This document shows, in pieces, positions 52,168 to 61,162 of a stretch of 64,000 nucleotides of DNA. Location: contig CAILBC010000006.1 in NCBI GenBank assembly GCA_903832325.1, positions 1-64,000 of the forward strand. The letters are read 5' to 3'. The stretch's first letter is position 1. Every line of letters begins with the position of its first letter. The notes under the pieces were generated by a model. The model was not told the DNA's origin. It was given only the letters and a program-made list of their open reading frames with translations, and did no database searches. The DNA is from an uncultured Sphingomonadales bacterium (GTDB taxonomy: Bacteria > Pseudomonadota > Alphaproteobacteria > Sphingomonadales > Sphingomonadaceae). The translations under genes were made by a program, and so were the position numbers.

Positions 52168-52467
52168 ATGTCGGTTGCAGGCACTTATGAAGTCGTCACC
52201 AAGACCCCGATGGGCGAACAGAAATCAACGCTGACCGTCAATGTCGACGGTGACAGCTTTTCGGGCAGCAACAACGGGCCGATGGGCGCGATCGCGATTG
52301 CCGATGGCAAAGTCGATGGCAACACGATCAGCTGGTCCAGCCAGATCACCTCGCCGATGCCGATGAAGCTCGATTGCAAGGCGACGATCGACGGCGACAG
52401 CATTTCGGGCACCGTGACCGCGGGCATGTTCGGCAGCTTTCCGATGACCGGCAGCCGCGTGGCCTGA
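52168..52467 (+). CDS. Small all-beta protein of unknown function
   Basis: A 99-residue soluble protein, MSVAGTYEVVTKTPMGEQKS onward, made of alternating short strands with Gly-Asp turns (NVDGDSFSGSNNGPMGAIAI, then TIDGDSISGTVTAGMFGSFP). The halves look internally related (VDGDSFSGSN / IDGDSISGTV), so it is probably a small beta-barrel. No signal peptide and no known function that I can state. GGGAGAGA precedes the ATG. Its TGA is the first triplet of repeat copy E. Confidence 0.72.
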   Translation: MSVAGTYEVVTKTPMGEQKSTLTVNVDGDSFSGSNNGPMGAIAIADGKVDGNTISWSSQITSPMPMKLDCKATIDGDSISGTVTAGMFGSFPMTGSRVA

Positions 52468-52509
52468 TACGGATATGCGATGAGTCAAGCTCACTGCATA
52501 GTGTTATAA
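52465..52509 (+). repeat. Double-hairpin intergenic element, internally deleted copy E
   Basis: TGATACGGATATGCGATGAG is joined directly to CAAGCTCACTGCATAGTGTT and ATAA: the left end and the right end of the A/B element with the core missing. It lies between convergent genes, and its first three bases are the stop codon of the upstream gene. Confidence 0.8.
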
Positions 52510-52529
52510 GTCCGGTTTATAAATCCGGG
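52504..52529. repeat. 13-base imperfect duplication next to copy E
   Basis: TTATAAGTCCGGT and TTATAAATCCGGG adjoin, overlapping the right end of copy E. Confidence 0.7.
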
Positions 52530-52580
52530 GCACAACCTGACAGCGCCAAGGGCTGCTTCAGGGAAGGGCGTCTGATCCGG

Positions 52581-53075
52581 TCAGGCGCCCTTCAGCTTTT
52601 TCATCACCCCGGAAAAGGCGAGTACCGGGCGATCATCGGCGGTTATGATCCCGCGCGCGATGATCAGGCTGCGGCCACCGCCGGTGCGTTCGCCGCGCGC
52701 GATCAGCAACTGGCCTGCGCCCGCCGGCGCCAGAAATTCGCTGTTCATGCTGACCGTCACGCCGTTGACTTCCTCGCCGTCAGACGCGCCGATCATGAAC
52801 AGCGCGAAATCGGCAAAAGTCATCAAACAGCCGCCATGGATCATGCCGTGGCCATTGCGGTTGTGCGCGCCCGGGCGGAACCCGCAGACAATCCCTTGGG
52901 CATCGCGCGCAACATGGAACGGCCCGGTGGCATCCTCGAACGGATCGATCCCCGCCGATTGGTGCCAGCCCGCCCATTCGCCGTGCTCGATCAGAGAGAG
53001 CTTGCCACGAAACGGCGCGCCGGGCAGCGGGCGGATCGGGTTTGCCGACAGGGCGGGCAGCAGGGCATCGGTCAC
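52581..53075 (-). CDS. PaaI-type hotdog-fold thioesterase
   Basis: A 164-residue single-hotdog protein with the family motif NGHGMIHGGCLMTFADFALF (about 73-92) and a C-terminal strand region LIIARGIITADDRPVLAFSG. It probably hydrolyses an acyl-CoA thioester in the cytoplasm. GTG start at 53075 has GGAG about 11 bases upstream. It stands alone between the small beta protein and the efflux operon promoter region. Confidence 0.87.
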   Translation of the reverse strand: MTDALLPALSANPIRPLPGAPFRGKLSLIEHGEWAGWHQSAGIDPFEDATGPFHVARDAQGIVCGFRPGAHNRNGHGMIHGGCLMTFADFALFMIGASDGEEVNGVTVSMNSEFLAPAGAGQLLIARGERTGGGRSLIIARGIITADDRPVLAFSGVMKKLKGA

Positions 53076-53412
53076 GCAGGGACACTCCAGATCGCAAGGG
53101 GGTGGGATGGCAAGGGGGCGCGGCCCCGGTGGCGCAGCGGTTACGCAGCGTCAAGCCCCGCTCAAAACCGGCGCTGCACAGGTTCTGATACGAATTGATG
53201 CAATTGTTCCCGGGCCACGCCAAACGTAACACAATTAAGTGTTTCCTAAGCGGGCCCCATTCGCGTTAGGAAGCCGGCGCGAAACGGACCCCCCGATCCT
53301 GCCGCCTGCCGGACAATGCGCTTGCGCCTGCCCGCGCGGGCACCTTTTGCAAGCCGGCAGATCGCGTCAGGGGTTCGGTTGTCGCCCCGTTTTGAGCCCA
53401 TGGAGGTCAGCC
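53076..53412. other. 337-base intergenic region before the efflux operon
   Basis: Between the divergent thioesterase and efflux genes. It holds the dyad listed next, the short symmetric AATTGATGCAATT near 53195, and no ORF with family features. Confidence 0.6.
53243..53272. promoter_or_regulatory. Inverted repeat upstream of the RND efflux operon
   Basis: TTCCTAA and TTAGGAA are perfect inverted arms spaced by 16 bases, about 140 bases before the adaptor gene. The layout suits a repressor or response-regulator site controlling efflux. Confidence 0.4.
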
Positions 53413-54735
53413 CTGTCCAGTTCCGTTGAGCCGCGCGCATTTGTGCACGATGAAGGCGAACACCGGCCGCGCCCGCGCTGGGTGGGCTGGCTCGTGGTGA
53501 TCGCCCTGATCGCCGGTGTGGCGCTTGCCGCGCGCTGGTTTGCCGCCGCCGGGGTGACCAGGAATGCCAAGGCCGGGCGCCCGCCCGCCGCCGTGGCGAT
53601 TGCCCCCGTGGCGCTGGCCGACGTGCCCGAAACGGTCAGCGCGATCGGCACGGTGACCCCGCTCGACACGGCAACGGTGCACACCCAGCTATCGGGCAAT
53701 GTCATGGCGATCCTGTTCAAGGAAGGGCAGATGGTCGCCAGCGGTCAGCCGATCGTGCAGGTCGACCCGCGCCCTTATGCGCTTACCCTGCAACAGGCCG
53801 AGGGCACGCTGGCGCGCGATACTGCCACGCTGGGCGCCGCGCGGCTGAACCTGAAGCGCTATGAAACGCTGGCGGCGCAGGATTCGATCGCGCGCCAGAC
53901 GCTGGAGGACGAACGTGGCACCGTCGCCCAGCTGGAAGGCACCGTGGCAACCGACCGCGCGGCGGTGGGGTCGGCGCGGCTCAATCTGCAATATACCACG
54001 GTGAAGGCTCCATTTGCCGGGCGCATCGGCCTGAAACAGGTCAGCGTGGGCAATTTCGTGACCCCGTCCGATGCCAATGGCGTGGCGCTGGTCACGCGGA
54101 TCGATCCGATCGACGTGGAATTTTCGGTGCCGCAGGCCATGCTCGGCGCGGTTCAGCGCAAAGTGGGCAGCGGCGCAGGCCTGCCGGTGACAATCCTGGA
54201 CCAGGACAACAAGACCGTGCTGGCCCAGGGCACGTTTGCGACCTTTGACAACCAGATCAACACCGCCACCGGCACCGTGCTGGCCAAGGCGCGCGTGGCC
54301 AATCCGCCGGCTGCGAGACAAACGGGGCAAGCGGGACAAGCGGGGCAAAAGGCGCCGGCACTTTTTCCCAACCAGTTCGTGAATGTGACGATGCTGGTCG
54401 ATACGCTGCGCCAGGTGCCGGTGGTGCCGGTTTCGGCGCTGCGCCACGGCCAGCAGGGTGATTTCGTGTTTGTGGTGCAGCCCGACAAGACGGTGAAGAT
54501 CGCAATCGTGCGCACCGGGCCCAGCGATGGCACGCGCACGGCGATCCTGCAGGGCCTGCAAAAGGGCCAGGTGGTCGTGTCTGAAGGCGCCGACGGGCTG
54601 GACGACGGTTCGGCCGTGCGCCTGCCCGGCGACAAAGGGGATAAAGGCGCTGGCGCCAGTGGCCCAGGTGGTGGCCCAGGCGGCGGCGCTGGTGGCGGCC
54701 ATGGGCGCAAGCAGGGCGGAGCCGGCAACCAGTGA
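53413..54735 (+). CDS. mdtA: RND efflux periplasmic adaptor (MdtA/MuxA-like)
   Basis: The 440-residue membrane-fusion protein has one N-terminal helix (WVGWLVVIALIAGVALAARW), lipoyl/barrel-sandwich segments (VTPLDTATVHTQLSGNVMAI, then VKAPFAGRIGLKQVSVGNFV), a helical hairpin and a Gly-rich tail. It links the inner-membrane pumps to the outer-membrane channel. No ATG or GTG fits the frame start; CTG at 53413 is proposed because GGAGG lies 6 bases upstream, and TTG at 53392 is the alternative. A 9-base repeat near 54317-54345 gives GQAGQAGQ. The stop overlaps the next GTG start by 4 bases. Confidence 0.87.
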   Translation: MSSSVEPRAFVHDEGEHRPRPRWVGWLVVIALIAGVALAARWFAAAGVTRNAKAGRPPAAVAIAPVALADVPETVSAIGTVTPLDTATVHTQLSGNVMAILFKEGQMVASGQPIVQVDPRPYALTLQQAEGTLARDTATLGAARLNLKRYETLAAQDSIARQTLEDERGTVAQLEGTVATDRAAVGSARLNLQYTTVKAPFAGRIGLKQVSVGNFVTPSDANGVALVTRIDPIDVEFSVPQAMLGAVQRKVGSGAGLPVTILDQDNKTVLAQGTFATFDNQINTATGTVLAKARVANPPAARQTGQAGQAGQKAPALFPNQFVNVTMLVDTLRQVPVVPVSALRHGQQGDFVFVVQPDKTVKIAIVRTGPSDGTRTAILQGLQKGQVVVSEGADGLDDGSAVRLPGDKGDKGAGASGPGGGPGGGAGGGHGRKQGGAGNQ

Positions 54736-57700
54736 GCGACAGCGCCATTGCGCCCGGCGCGCCGGGGGACGATTTGCCGCCTGTCGGTGAACTTCCCCCC
54801 GGCGGCCCGTCGCGGCCCTTTATCCTGCGTCCGGTGGCAACCACGCTGTTGATGGTGGCGCTGCTGCTGGCCGGGTTGATCGCCTGGGGGCAATTGCCGC
54901 TGTCGGCGCTGCCGCAAGTCGATTATCCCACGATCCAGGTCAGCACGCTTTATCCCGGGGCCAGCCCCGATGTCATGGCGCTGACCGTGACCAGCCCGCT
55001 GGAACGCCAGTTTGGCCAGATGCCCGGGCTGACACGGATGACGTCCTATTCCTCGTCGGGCGCATCGGTGATCACGCTGCAATTTTCGCTCGGGCTGTCG
55101 CTCGACGTGGCCGAACAGGAAGTGCAGGCCTCGATCAACGCGGCCAATTCGCTGCTGCCGTCTGACCTGCCGGCGCCGCCGGTCTATGCCAAAGTCAATC
55201 CCGCCGATGCCCCCATCCTGACAATCGGCGTGGCATCGCAATCGCGCCCGCTGGGCGAAGTGGAAGGGATTGTCGAAAAACAGTTTTCCAACAAGATTTC
55301 GCAGGTTTCCGGCGTTGGCCTGGTCACCCTGTCGGCGGGGCAGCGCCCGGCGGTGCGGATTGTCGCCAATGTTCAGGCGCTGGCCGCGCGCGGGCTGAGC
55401 CTGGAAACCATCCGCAACGCCATCGCCAATGCCAATTCGAACATTGCCAAGGGCAGTTTCGACGGTCCGACCAAAAGCTGGACCATCGATTCGAACGATC
55501 AGCTCAATTCGGCCGCATCCTATGCCGCGCTGATCGTTGCGGTGGCCAACACCCGGCCGGTGCGGCTGTCGGATGTGGCCAGCGTGGAAGATGGCGTGGA
55601 AAACGTCCGCACCGGCAGCTGGATGAATCGCCAGCCCGCAGTGATCATCGATGTGCAGCGCCAGCCGGGCGCAAACGTGATCGCCACGGTCGATGCGATC
55701 AAATCCGCACTGCCCGATTTGCAGGCGCAATTGCCCGCCGATGTGAAAGTGACCGTGCTGACCGACCGCACCGAGGGGATTCGCGCCTCGGTATCCGATG
55801 TGCAGTTCGAACTGTTGCTGGCCGTGGTGCTGGTGGTGCTGGTGATCTTCCTGTTTCTGGGATCACCGCGCGCCACGCTGATCGCGGCGATTTCTGTGCC
55901 GCTGAGCCTGGTCGGCGCGTTTGGCGCGATGTGGGCGCTGGGCTTTTCGATCAACAACCTGACGCTGATGGCGCTGACCATTGCATCGGGGTTTGTCGTC
56001 GATGATGCCATCGTGGTGATCGAAAACATCGCGCGCCATATCGAAGACGGGATGAAACCGTTCGACGCCGCGCTGAAAGGGGCGAGCGAGATCGGTTTTA
56101 CGATCATCTCGCTGACAGTCAGCCTGATTGCGGTGCTGATCCCGCTGTTGTTCATGGGCGATGTGGTCGGACGCCTGTTCCGCGAATTCGCGATCAGCCT
56201 GGCGGTGACAATCGTGCTGTCGGCGGTGGTGGCATTGACCGTGGTGCCAATGCTGGCGGCGCGCTGGCTGCGCCCGGCACATGCCGAAACCCGGCTTGCC
56301 GTGGTGGACAAGGCGATGGTCGCGTTCGACCGCCTGGCCGGCCGCTATGCCCGCGCGCTCGATTGGGTGATCGCGCGGCCAGGTGCCACGCTGGGGGTGT
56401 TTGCCTTCAGCCTGGCGCTGGCGGCGGCGATGTTCTGGGTCATCCCCAAAAACCTGTTTCCGGTGCAGGATACCGGGCAGATCCGCGCAACCGTGGTCGC
56501 CGGGTCCGATGTCAGCTTTGGCCAGATGGCCGCGTTGCAGCAGAAAGTGGCTGCGGCCGTGCTCGAAAGCCCGGCGGTGGCCTCGCTGTCGTCGGCAGTC
56601 GGCGTGGACGGGCAGAATGCCGCGCTCGATCAGGGCCGGATGATCATCAATCTGAAACCGGTGGGCAATCGCGGCAGCCTGGCCGACGTGACCGCGGATC
56701 TGAATGCGCGCACGGCGCGCGTGGCGGGGGTGCGGATCTATCTGCAGCCGGTGCAGGATCTGACGATCGATACCGAAACCGGGCTTACCCCCTATCGCTT
56801 TTCGCTGCAGGGCGCCGATGCCAATGCGGTGAACGACTGGGCGCGCCGGCTGGCCGACAAATTGCGCGATGATCCCGCGCTGGTCGATGTCAACACTGCC
56901 AGTCTCGGGCTGGGCCGCGCGATCTATATCGATGTCAATCGCGATGCGGCGGCGCGGCTGGGCATGTCTTCGCTGACCGTCGACAATGCGCTGTATGATG
57001 CCTTTGGCCAGCGGATCATTTCGACGATCTATACCCAGTCGAGCCAGAGCCGCGTGATCCTGTCGGCGGCGGCGGGCATGTTGTCCGATCCGGCGGCGCT
57101 TGCCCGGTTCTACATTCCGCTGGGTTCGGGCACGCAAGTGCCGCTGGGCACGGTGGCAACCATTCGCGAAGGCTGGGTACCGCTCGAACTGTCGCGGCAG
57201 AACCAGTTCCCCTCGGCCTCGATCGGGTTCGATGTCGCGCCCGGGGTGTCGCTGGGTGCGGCGGTCGCCTCGATCGAAAAGGTGGAGAGCGAAATTGGCC
57301 TGCCGCTGTCGGTACGCACCGATTTTTCGGGCTCCGCCTCGGCCTTCCGGTCGGCGCTGTCGAACGAGGCGCTGCTGGTGCTCGCGGCGATCCTGGTGGT
57401 CTATATCGTGCTCGGCGTGCTGTATGAAAGCTTCATCCACCCGATCACGATCCTGTCGACGCTGCCATCGGCAGGAGTTGGCGCGCTGATCGTGCTGGCG
57501 CTGTCTTCGTATGGGCTGGGGGTGATCGGGATCATCGGCATCGTGCTGTTGATCGGGATCGTGAAGAAAAACGCGATCATGATGATCGACTTTGCCATCG
57601 CCGCGATGCGCGAAGAAGGGCACGATGCGCTCACCGCGATCCGCAGCGCGGCGCTGTTGCGGTTCCGCCCGATCATGATGACCACGTTTGCCGCGCTGTT

Positions 57701-57899
57701 TGCCGCGCTGCCGATGGTGTTCGGCACCGGCATGGGGCACGAATTGCGCCAGCCGCTGGGCCTTGCCATTGCCGGCGGGCTGATCCTCAGCCAGGTGCTT
57801 ACGCTGTTCACCACCCCGGTGATTTTCCTTGCGTTTGAAAGCCTGCGCCATCCGCAACGCAGCGCGGCAGAGCCGGCGCCGGAGCCGAAACCGGCGTGA
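54732..57899 (+). CDS. mdtB: RND multidrug efflux permease, first (MdtB/MuxB-like)
   Basis: The 1055-residue HAE1-type transporter has the 1+5+1+5 helix layout with two large periplasmic domains. It contains PQVDYPTIQVSTLYPGASPD, the proton-relay segment ASGFVVDDAIVVIENIARHI (Asp-Asp in helix 4) and a second-half GIVLLIGIVKKNAIMMIDFA. Two different RND genes in tandem are characteristic of MdtBC/MuxBC heteromeric pumps. GTG start within GTGA overlap, so translation is coupled to the adaptor. Confidence 0.93.
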   Translation: MSDSAIAPGAPGDDLPPVGELPPGGPSRPFILRPVATTLLMVALLLAGLIAWGQLPLSALPQVDYPTIQVSTLYPGASPDVMALTVTSPLERQFGQMPGLTRMTSYSSSGASVITLQFSLGLSLDVAEQEVQASINAANSLLPSDLPAPPVYAKVNPADAPILTIGVASQSRPLGEVEGIVEKQFSNKISQVSGVGLVTLSAGQRPAVRIVANVQALAARGLSLETIRNAIANANSNIAKGSFDGPTKSWTIDSNDQLNSAASYAALIVAVANTRPVRLSDVASVEDGVENVRTGSWMNRQPAVIIDVQRQPGANVIATVDAIKSALPDLQAQLPADVKVTVLTDRTEGIRASVSDVQFELLLAVVLVVLVIFLFLGSPRATLIAAISVPLSLVGAFGAMWALGFSINNLTLMALTIASGFVVDDAIVVIENIARHIEDGMKPFDAALKGASEIGFTIISLTVSLIAVLIPLLFMGDVVGRLFREFAISLAVTIVLSAVVALTVVPMLAARWLRPAHAETRLAVVDKAMVAFDRLAGRYARALDWVIARPGATLGVFAFSLALAAAMFWVIPKNLFPVQDTGQIRATVVAGSDVSFGQMAALQQKVAAAVLESPAVASLSSAVGVDGQNAALDQGRMIINLKPVGNRGSLADVTADLNARTARVAGVRIYLQPVQDLTIDTETGLTPYRFSLQGADANAVNDWARRLADKLRDDPALVDVNTASLGLGRAIYIDVNRDAAARLGMSSLTVDNALYDAFGQRIISTIYTQSSQSRVILSAAAGMLSDPAALARFYIPLGSGTQVPLGTVATIREGWVPLELSRQNQFPSASIGFDVAPGVSLGAAVASIEKVESEIGLPLSVRTDFSGSASAFRSALSNEALLVLAAILVVYIVLGVLYESFIHPITILSTLPSAGVGALIVLALSSYGLGVIGIIGIVLLIGIVKKNAIMMIDFAIAAMREEGHDALTAIRSAALLRFRPIMMTTFAALFAALPMVFGTGMGHELRQPLGLAIAGGLILSQVLTLFTTPVIFLAFESLRHPQRSAAEPAPEPKPA

Positions 57900-60800
57900 A
57901 CTTTTCCGCGCCTTTCATTCGCCGGCCGGTCGGTACGGTGCTGCTGACGCTGGGCGTGGTTCTGGCGGGCGTGCTCGCGTTTCTTGAGCTGCCGGTGGCG
58001 CCGCTGCCCAAAGTCGATATTCCGGTGATCCAGGTTCAGGCCAACTTGCCCGGCGCCAGCCCGGCCACAATGGCCAGCACCGTTGCCAGCCCGCTGGAAC
58101 GGCGGCTGGAAACGATCGCCGGGGTGGACGAGATCACATCGCGATCGACGCTGGGTTCGGCCAATGTGGTGATCCAGTTCAATCTCAGCCGCGATATCGA
58201 TGGCGCCGCGCGCGATGTGCAGGCGGCGATTGCGGCGGCGCGCGCCGATCTGCCCACCACACTGAAATCGCAGCCGAACTATCGCAAGATCAACCCGGCC
58301 GAAGCGCCGATCATGATTCTGGCGCTGACCAGCAGCACGCGCAGCCCGGAACAGATCTATGACGCGGTGGCCAATATCGTGCAGCAAAAGCTGCTGCAGG
58401 TGGATGGCGTCGGCAATGTCGAACTGGGCGGCGCGGCGCTGCCTTCGGTGCGGATCGAGATCAATCCCACGCTGCTGGCGCGTGATGGCATAGCGCTGGA
58501 AGATGTGCGCACCGCGCTGCAATCGGCCAGCACCAATCGCCCGCGCGGCGTGGTCGAAAGCATTGCCACGGGCAAAGGCGGGCTGGCCTGGCAAGTCTAC
58601 AGCAACAGCCCGGCGCTGACCGCGCGGGATTTTGCCCCCACCGTGATCGCCTGGCGCAATGGCGCGCCGGTGCGGCTGATGGATATCGCCAAAGTGATCG
58701 ATGCGCCCGAAGATGTGCGCACGATGGGACTGTTCAATGGCAAAAAGGCCGTGCCGATCATCATCACGCGCCAGCCCGATGCCAATATCGTGCTCACCGT
58801 CGATGCGATCAAGGCGCAGATACCCGATCTTCAGGCGCTGCTGCCCGATGATATCAAGCTGTCGCTGGCCACCGACCGCACAATCACCATCCGCGCCTCG
58901 CTCGCCGAAGTGGAGGTGTCGCTGCTGGTTTCCACATTGCTGGTGGTGCTGGTGGTCAGCCTGTTCCTGCAAAGCTGGCGCGCCACGCTGATCCCGGCCT
59001 CGGCAGTGATCGTGTCGCTGCTGGGTACGCTGGGCGTTATGTATCTGTCGGGCTTTCTGCTCGACAACTTGTCGCTGATGGCGCTCACCGTGGCCACCGG
59101 GTTCGTCGTCGACGATGCCATCGTGGTGGTGGAAAACATCGCGCGCCATGTCGAAGCGGGCGAGAAACCCATTCCCGCCGCGCTGCGCGGGGCAGGCGAA
59201 GTCGGCTTTACCGTGCTGTCGATTTCGGTCAGCCTGGTCGCGGTGTTCATCCCGCTGGTGTTCATGGGCGGCATTCTGGGGCGGCTGCTGCGCGAATTTG
59301 CGCTGACCATGACCGCGGCCGTGCTGATCAGCCTGGTCGCCTCGCTTACCGTCACGCCGATGCTGGCGGCGCGCGTGCTGGAACCCGAAACGCAGCGCGC
59401 GGGCCACCGCGACCGGTTCAGCCGCGTGGTGTTTGGCGGATCGCGGTGGTTTTTCGACTGGTTGCAACGCAATTACATGCGCCAGCTGGATTGGGCGCTT
59501 GGCCATCGCGGCCCGGTGCTGCTGTTGCTGGCCGGTGCCGTGGCGCTCAACGTCTATTGCATCTCGATCGCGCCCAAGGGGTTTCTGCCTCAGCAGGATA
59601 CCGGCAGCATGGTCGGCGGCCTGCGCGTGGACCAGTCGCTGTCGTTTCGCGAAATTTCGGCCAAGCTGACCCAGATTGAAAAGATCGTGCGGTCCGATCC
59701 TGCGGTGGCGACGGTGGTGGCCTTTGCCGGCGGCGGGCGCGCGGGATCGGGCTTCATGTTCGTCAATCTGAAACCGCGCGACAAACGCGCGCCGGTAACC
59801 GATGTGATCCAGCGCCTGCGCCCGAAACTGGGGCGCGTGCGCGGGGTCAGCCTGTTTCTCAATCCCGTGCAGGATCTGCAAGTCGGCGGGCGCCAAACCA
59901 CCAGCGCCTATCAATATGTGCTCTATGCGGATTCGCCCGAAGTGCTGGCCGATGCCGGGGGGCGGTTGGTGAAGGCGCTGAAAATGCAGCCGGGCATGAT
60001 CACCGATGTCGATATCGATCAACAGGACGCCGGCGCCGCGACTTATGTGCGGGTTGATCGCGACCGCGCCAGCGGCCTTGGCATTTCGATGATCAACCTC
60101 GACAACACGCTTTACGATGCCTTTGGCCAGCGCCAGATCGCCAATATCTACAAAGGGTTGAACCAATATCACGTGGTCATGGAGCTTGACCCGGCGTTCA
60201 ACGGCCATCCCGAAGCACTGAGCGCGCTCTACCTGCCCACCGGCGGATCGATTGCGCGCGCGCAGCAGGCGGCGTCGGCCAATGCGGCGCTTGGCAACAA
60301 TGCCGCGCAAGGCTCTGCGGTCAGCACCGCGCCCTCCACGCTGGTGCCGCTGTCAACCGTGGCAACCTGGTCGTCTGCCTCGACCAATGCGGCGGTCAGC
60401 CATTCCAGCGGCGAACCATCGGCCACGGTCTCGTTCAATCTGCCTCCGGCAATCTCGCTGGGGCAGGCTTCAAAAGTGATTGCCGCGACCCAGGCGCAAT
60501 TGCGCCTGCCGGCCACGGTGCATGGCGATTTCGGCGGTGCGGCCAAAGTGTTCCAGCAATCAACCGCGACCATTCCGCTGCTGATCGTGGCGGCAATCGG
60601 CACGATCTATATCGTGCTGGGCATCTTGTATGAAAGCGCGATCCATCCGCTGACGGTGTTGTCGACGCTGCCGTCGGCCGGGCTTGGGGCGATTTTCGCG
60701 CTGATCGTGACAGGCGGCGAATTCGATATCATCGCGCTGATCGGGATCATCCTGCTGATCGGCATCGTCAAGAAAAACGCGATCCTGATCATCGATTTCG

Positions 60801-61132
60801 CGATCGAGAGCGAGCGGCAAAGCGGTATGCCCCCGCACGAGGCGATCCGCGAGGCGTGTCTGCTGCGGTTTCGCCCGATCCTGATGACCACGCTGGCCGC
60901 GGCGCTGGGCGCGTTGCCCCTGGCAATCGGCTTTGGCGATGGCGCCGAACTGCGCCGGCCGCTGGGCATCGCGATTGTCGGCGGGCTGCTGGTCAGCCAG
61001 GTGCTCACGCTGCTGACCACGCCGGTGGTCTATCTCGCGCTCGACAAATGGCGCCGCCGTTCGCGGTTTGAACACCTGCTGGCGCGCCACAGCCCGCAAG
61101 GCGGCGCGCAACCCGGTACCTTGGGCGCATGA
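57896..61132 (+). CDS. mdtC: RND multidrug efflux permease, second (MdtC/MuxC-like)
   Basis: A 1078-residue HAE1-type permease with the same fold: PKVDIPVIQVQANLPGASPA, ATGFVVDDAIVVVENIARHV with the helix-4 aspartates, and IILLIGIVKKNAILIIDFAI. A non-conserved Ala/Ser/Gln-rich insert (about 780-835) lies in the second periplasmic domain. GTG start overlaps the stop of the first permease by 4 bases. With the adaptor and channel it forms a MdtABC-TolC or MuxABC-OpmB type pump. Confidence 0.93.
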   Translation: MNFSAPFIRRPVGTVLLTLGVVLAGVLAFLELPVAPLPKVDIPVIQVQANLPGASPATMASTVASPLERRLETIAGVDEITSRSTLGSANVVIQFNLSRDIDGAARDVQAAIAAARADLPTTLKSQPNYRKINPAEAPIMILALTSSTRSPEQIYDAVANIVQQKLLQVDGVGNVELGGAALPSVRIEINPTLLARDGIALEDVRTALQSASTNRPRGVVESIATGKGGLAWQVYSNSPALTARDFAPTVIAWRNGAPVRLMDIAKVIDAPEDVRTMGLFNGKKAVPIIITRQPDANIVLTVDAIKAQIPDLQALLPDDIKLSLATDRTITIRASLAEVEVSLLVSTLLVVLVVSLFLQSWRATLIPASAVIVSLLGTLGVMYLSGFLLDNLSLMALTVATGFVVDDAIVVVENIARHVEAGEKPIPAALRGAGEVGFTVLSISVSLVAVFIPLVFMGGILGRLLREFALTMTAAVLISLVASLTVTPMLAARVLEPETQRAGHRDRFSRVVFGGSRWFFDWLQRNYMRQLDWALGHRGPVLLLLAGAVALNVYCISIAPKGFLPQQDTGSMVGGLRVDQSLSFREISAKLTQIEKIVRSDPAVATVVAFAGGGRAGSGFMFVNLKPRDKRAPVTDVIQRLRPKLGRVRGVSLFLNPVQDLQVGGRQTTSAYQYVLYADSPEVLADAGGRLVKALKMQPGMITDVDIDQQDAGAATYVRVDRDRASGLGISMINLDNTLYDAFGQRQIANIYKGLNQYHVVMELDPAFNGHPEALSALYLPTGGSIARAQQAASANAALGNNAAQGSAVSTAPSTLVPLSTVATWSSASTNAAVSHSSGEPSATVSFNLPPAISLGQASKVIAATQAQLRLPATVHGDFGGAAKVFQQSTATIPLLIVAAIGTIYIVLGILYESAIHPLTVLSTLPSAGLGAIFALIVTGGEFDIIALIGIILLIGIVKKNAILIIDFAIESERQSGMPPHEAIREACLLRFRPILMTTLAAALGALPLAIGFGDGAELRRPLGIAIVGGLLVSQVLTLLTTPVVYLALDKWRRRSRFEHLLARHSPQGGAQPGTLGA

Positions 61133-61162
61133 CCCGTTTTTTTTGCAGATAGGCCCGATGCG

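Noticed and set aside
55863..57857. 664-codon frame antisense to the first RND permease
   Set aside because: Repetitive His/Arg/Gln composition mirrors membrane-helix codons on the real strand; no start signal.
57401..60310. 969-codon frame antisense to both RND permeases
   Set aside because: It spans the junction of two well-supported genes and has no domain.
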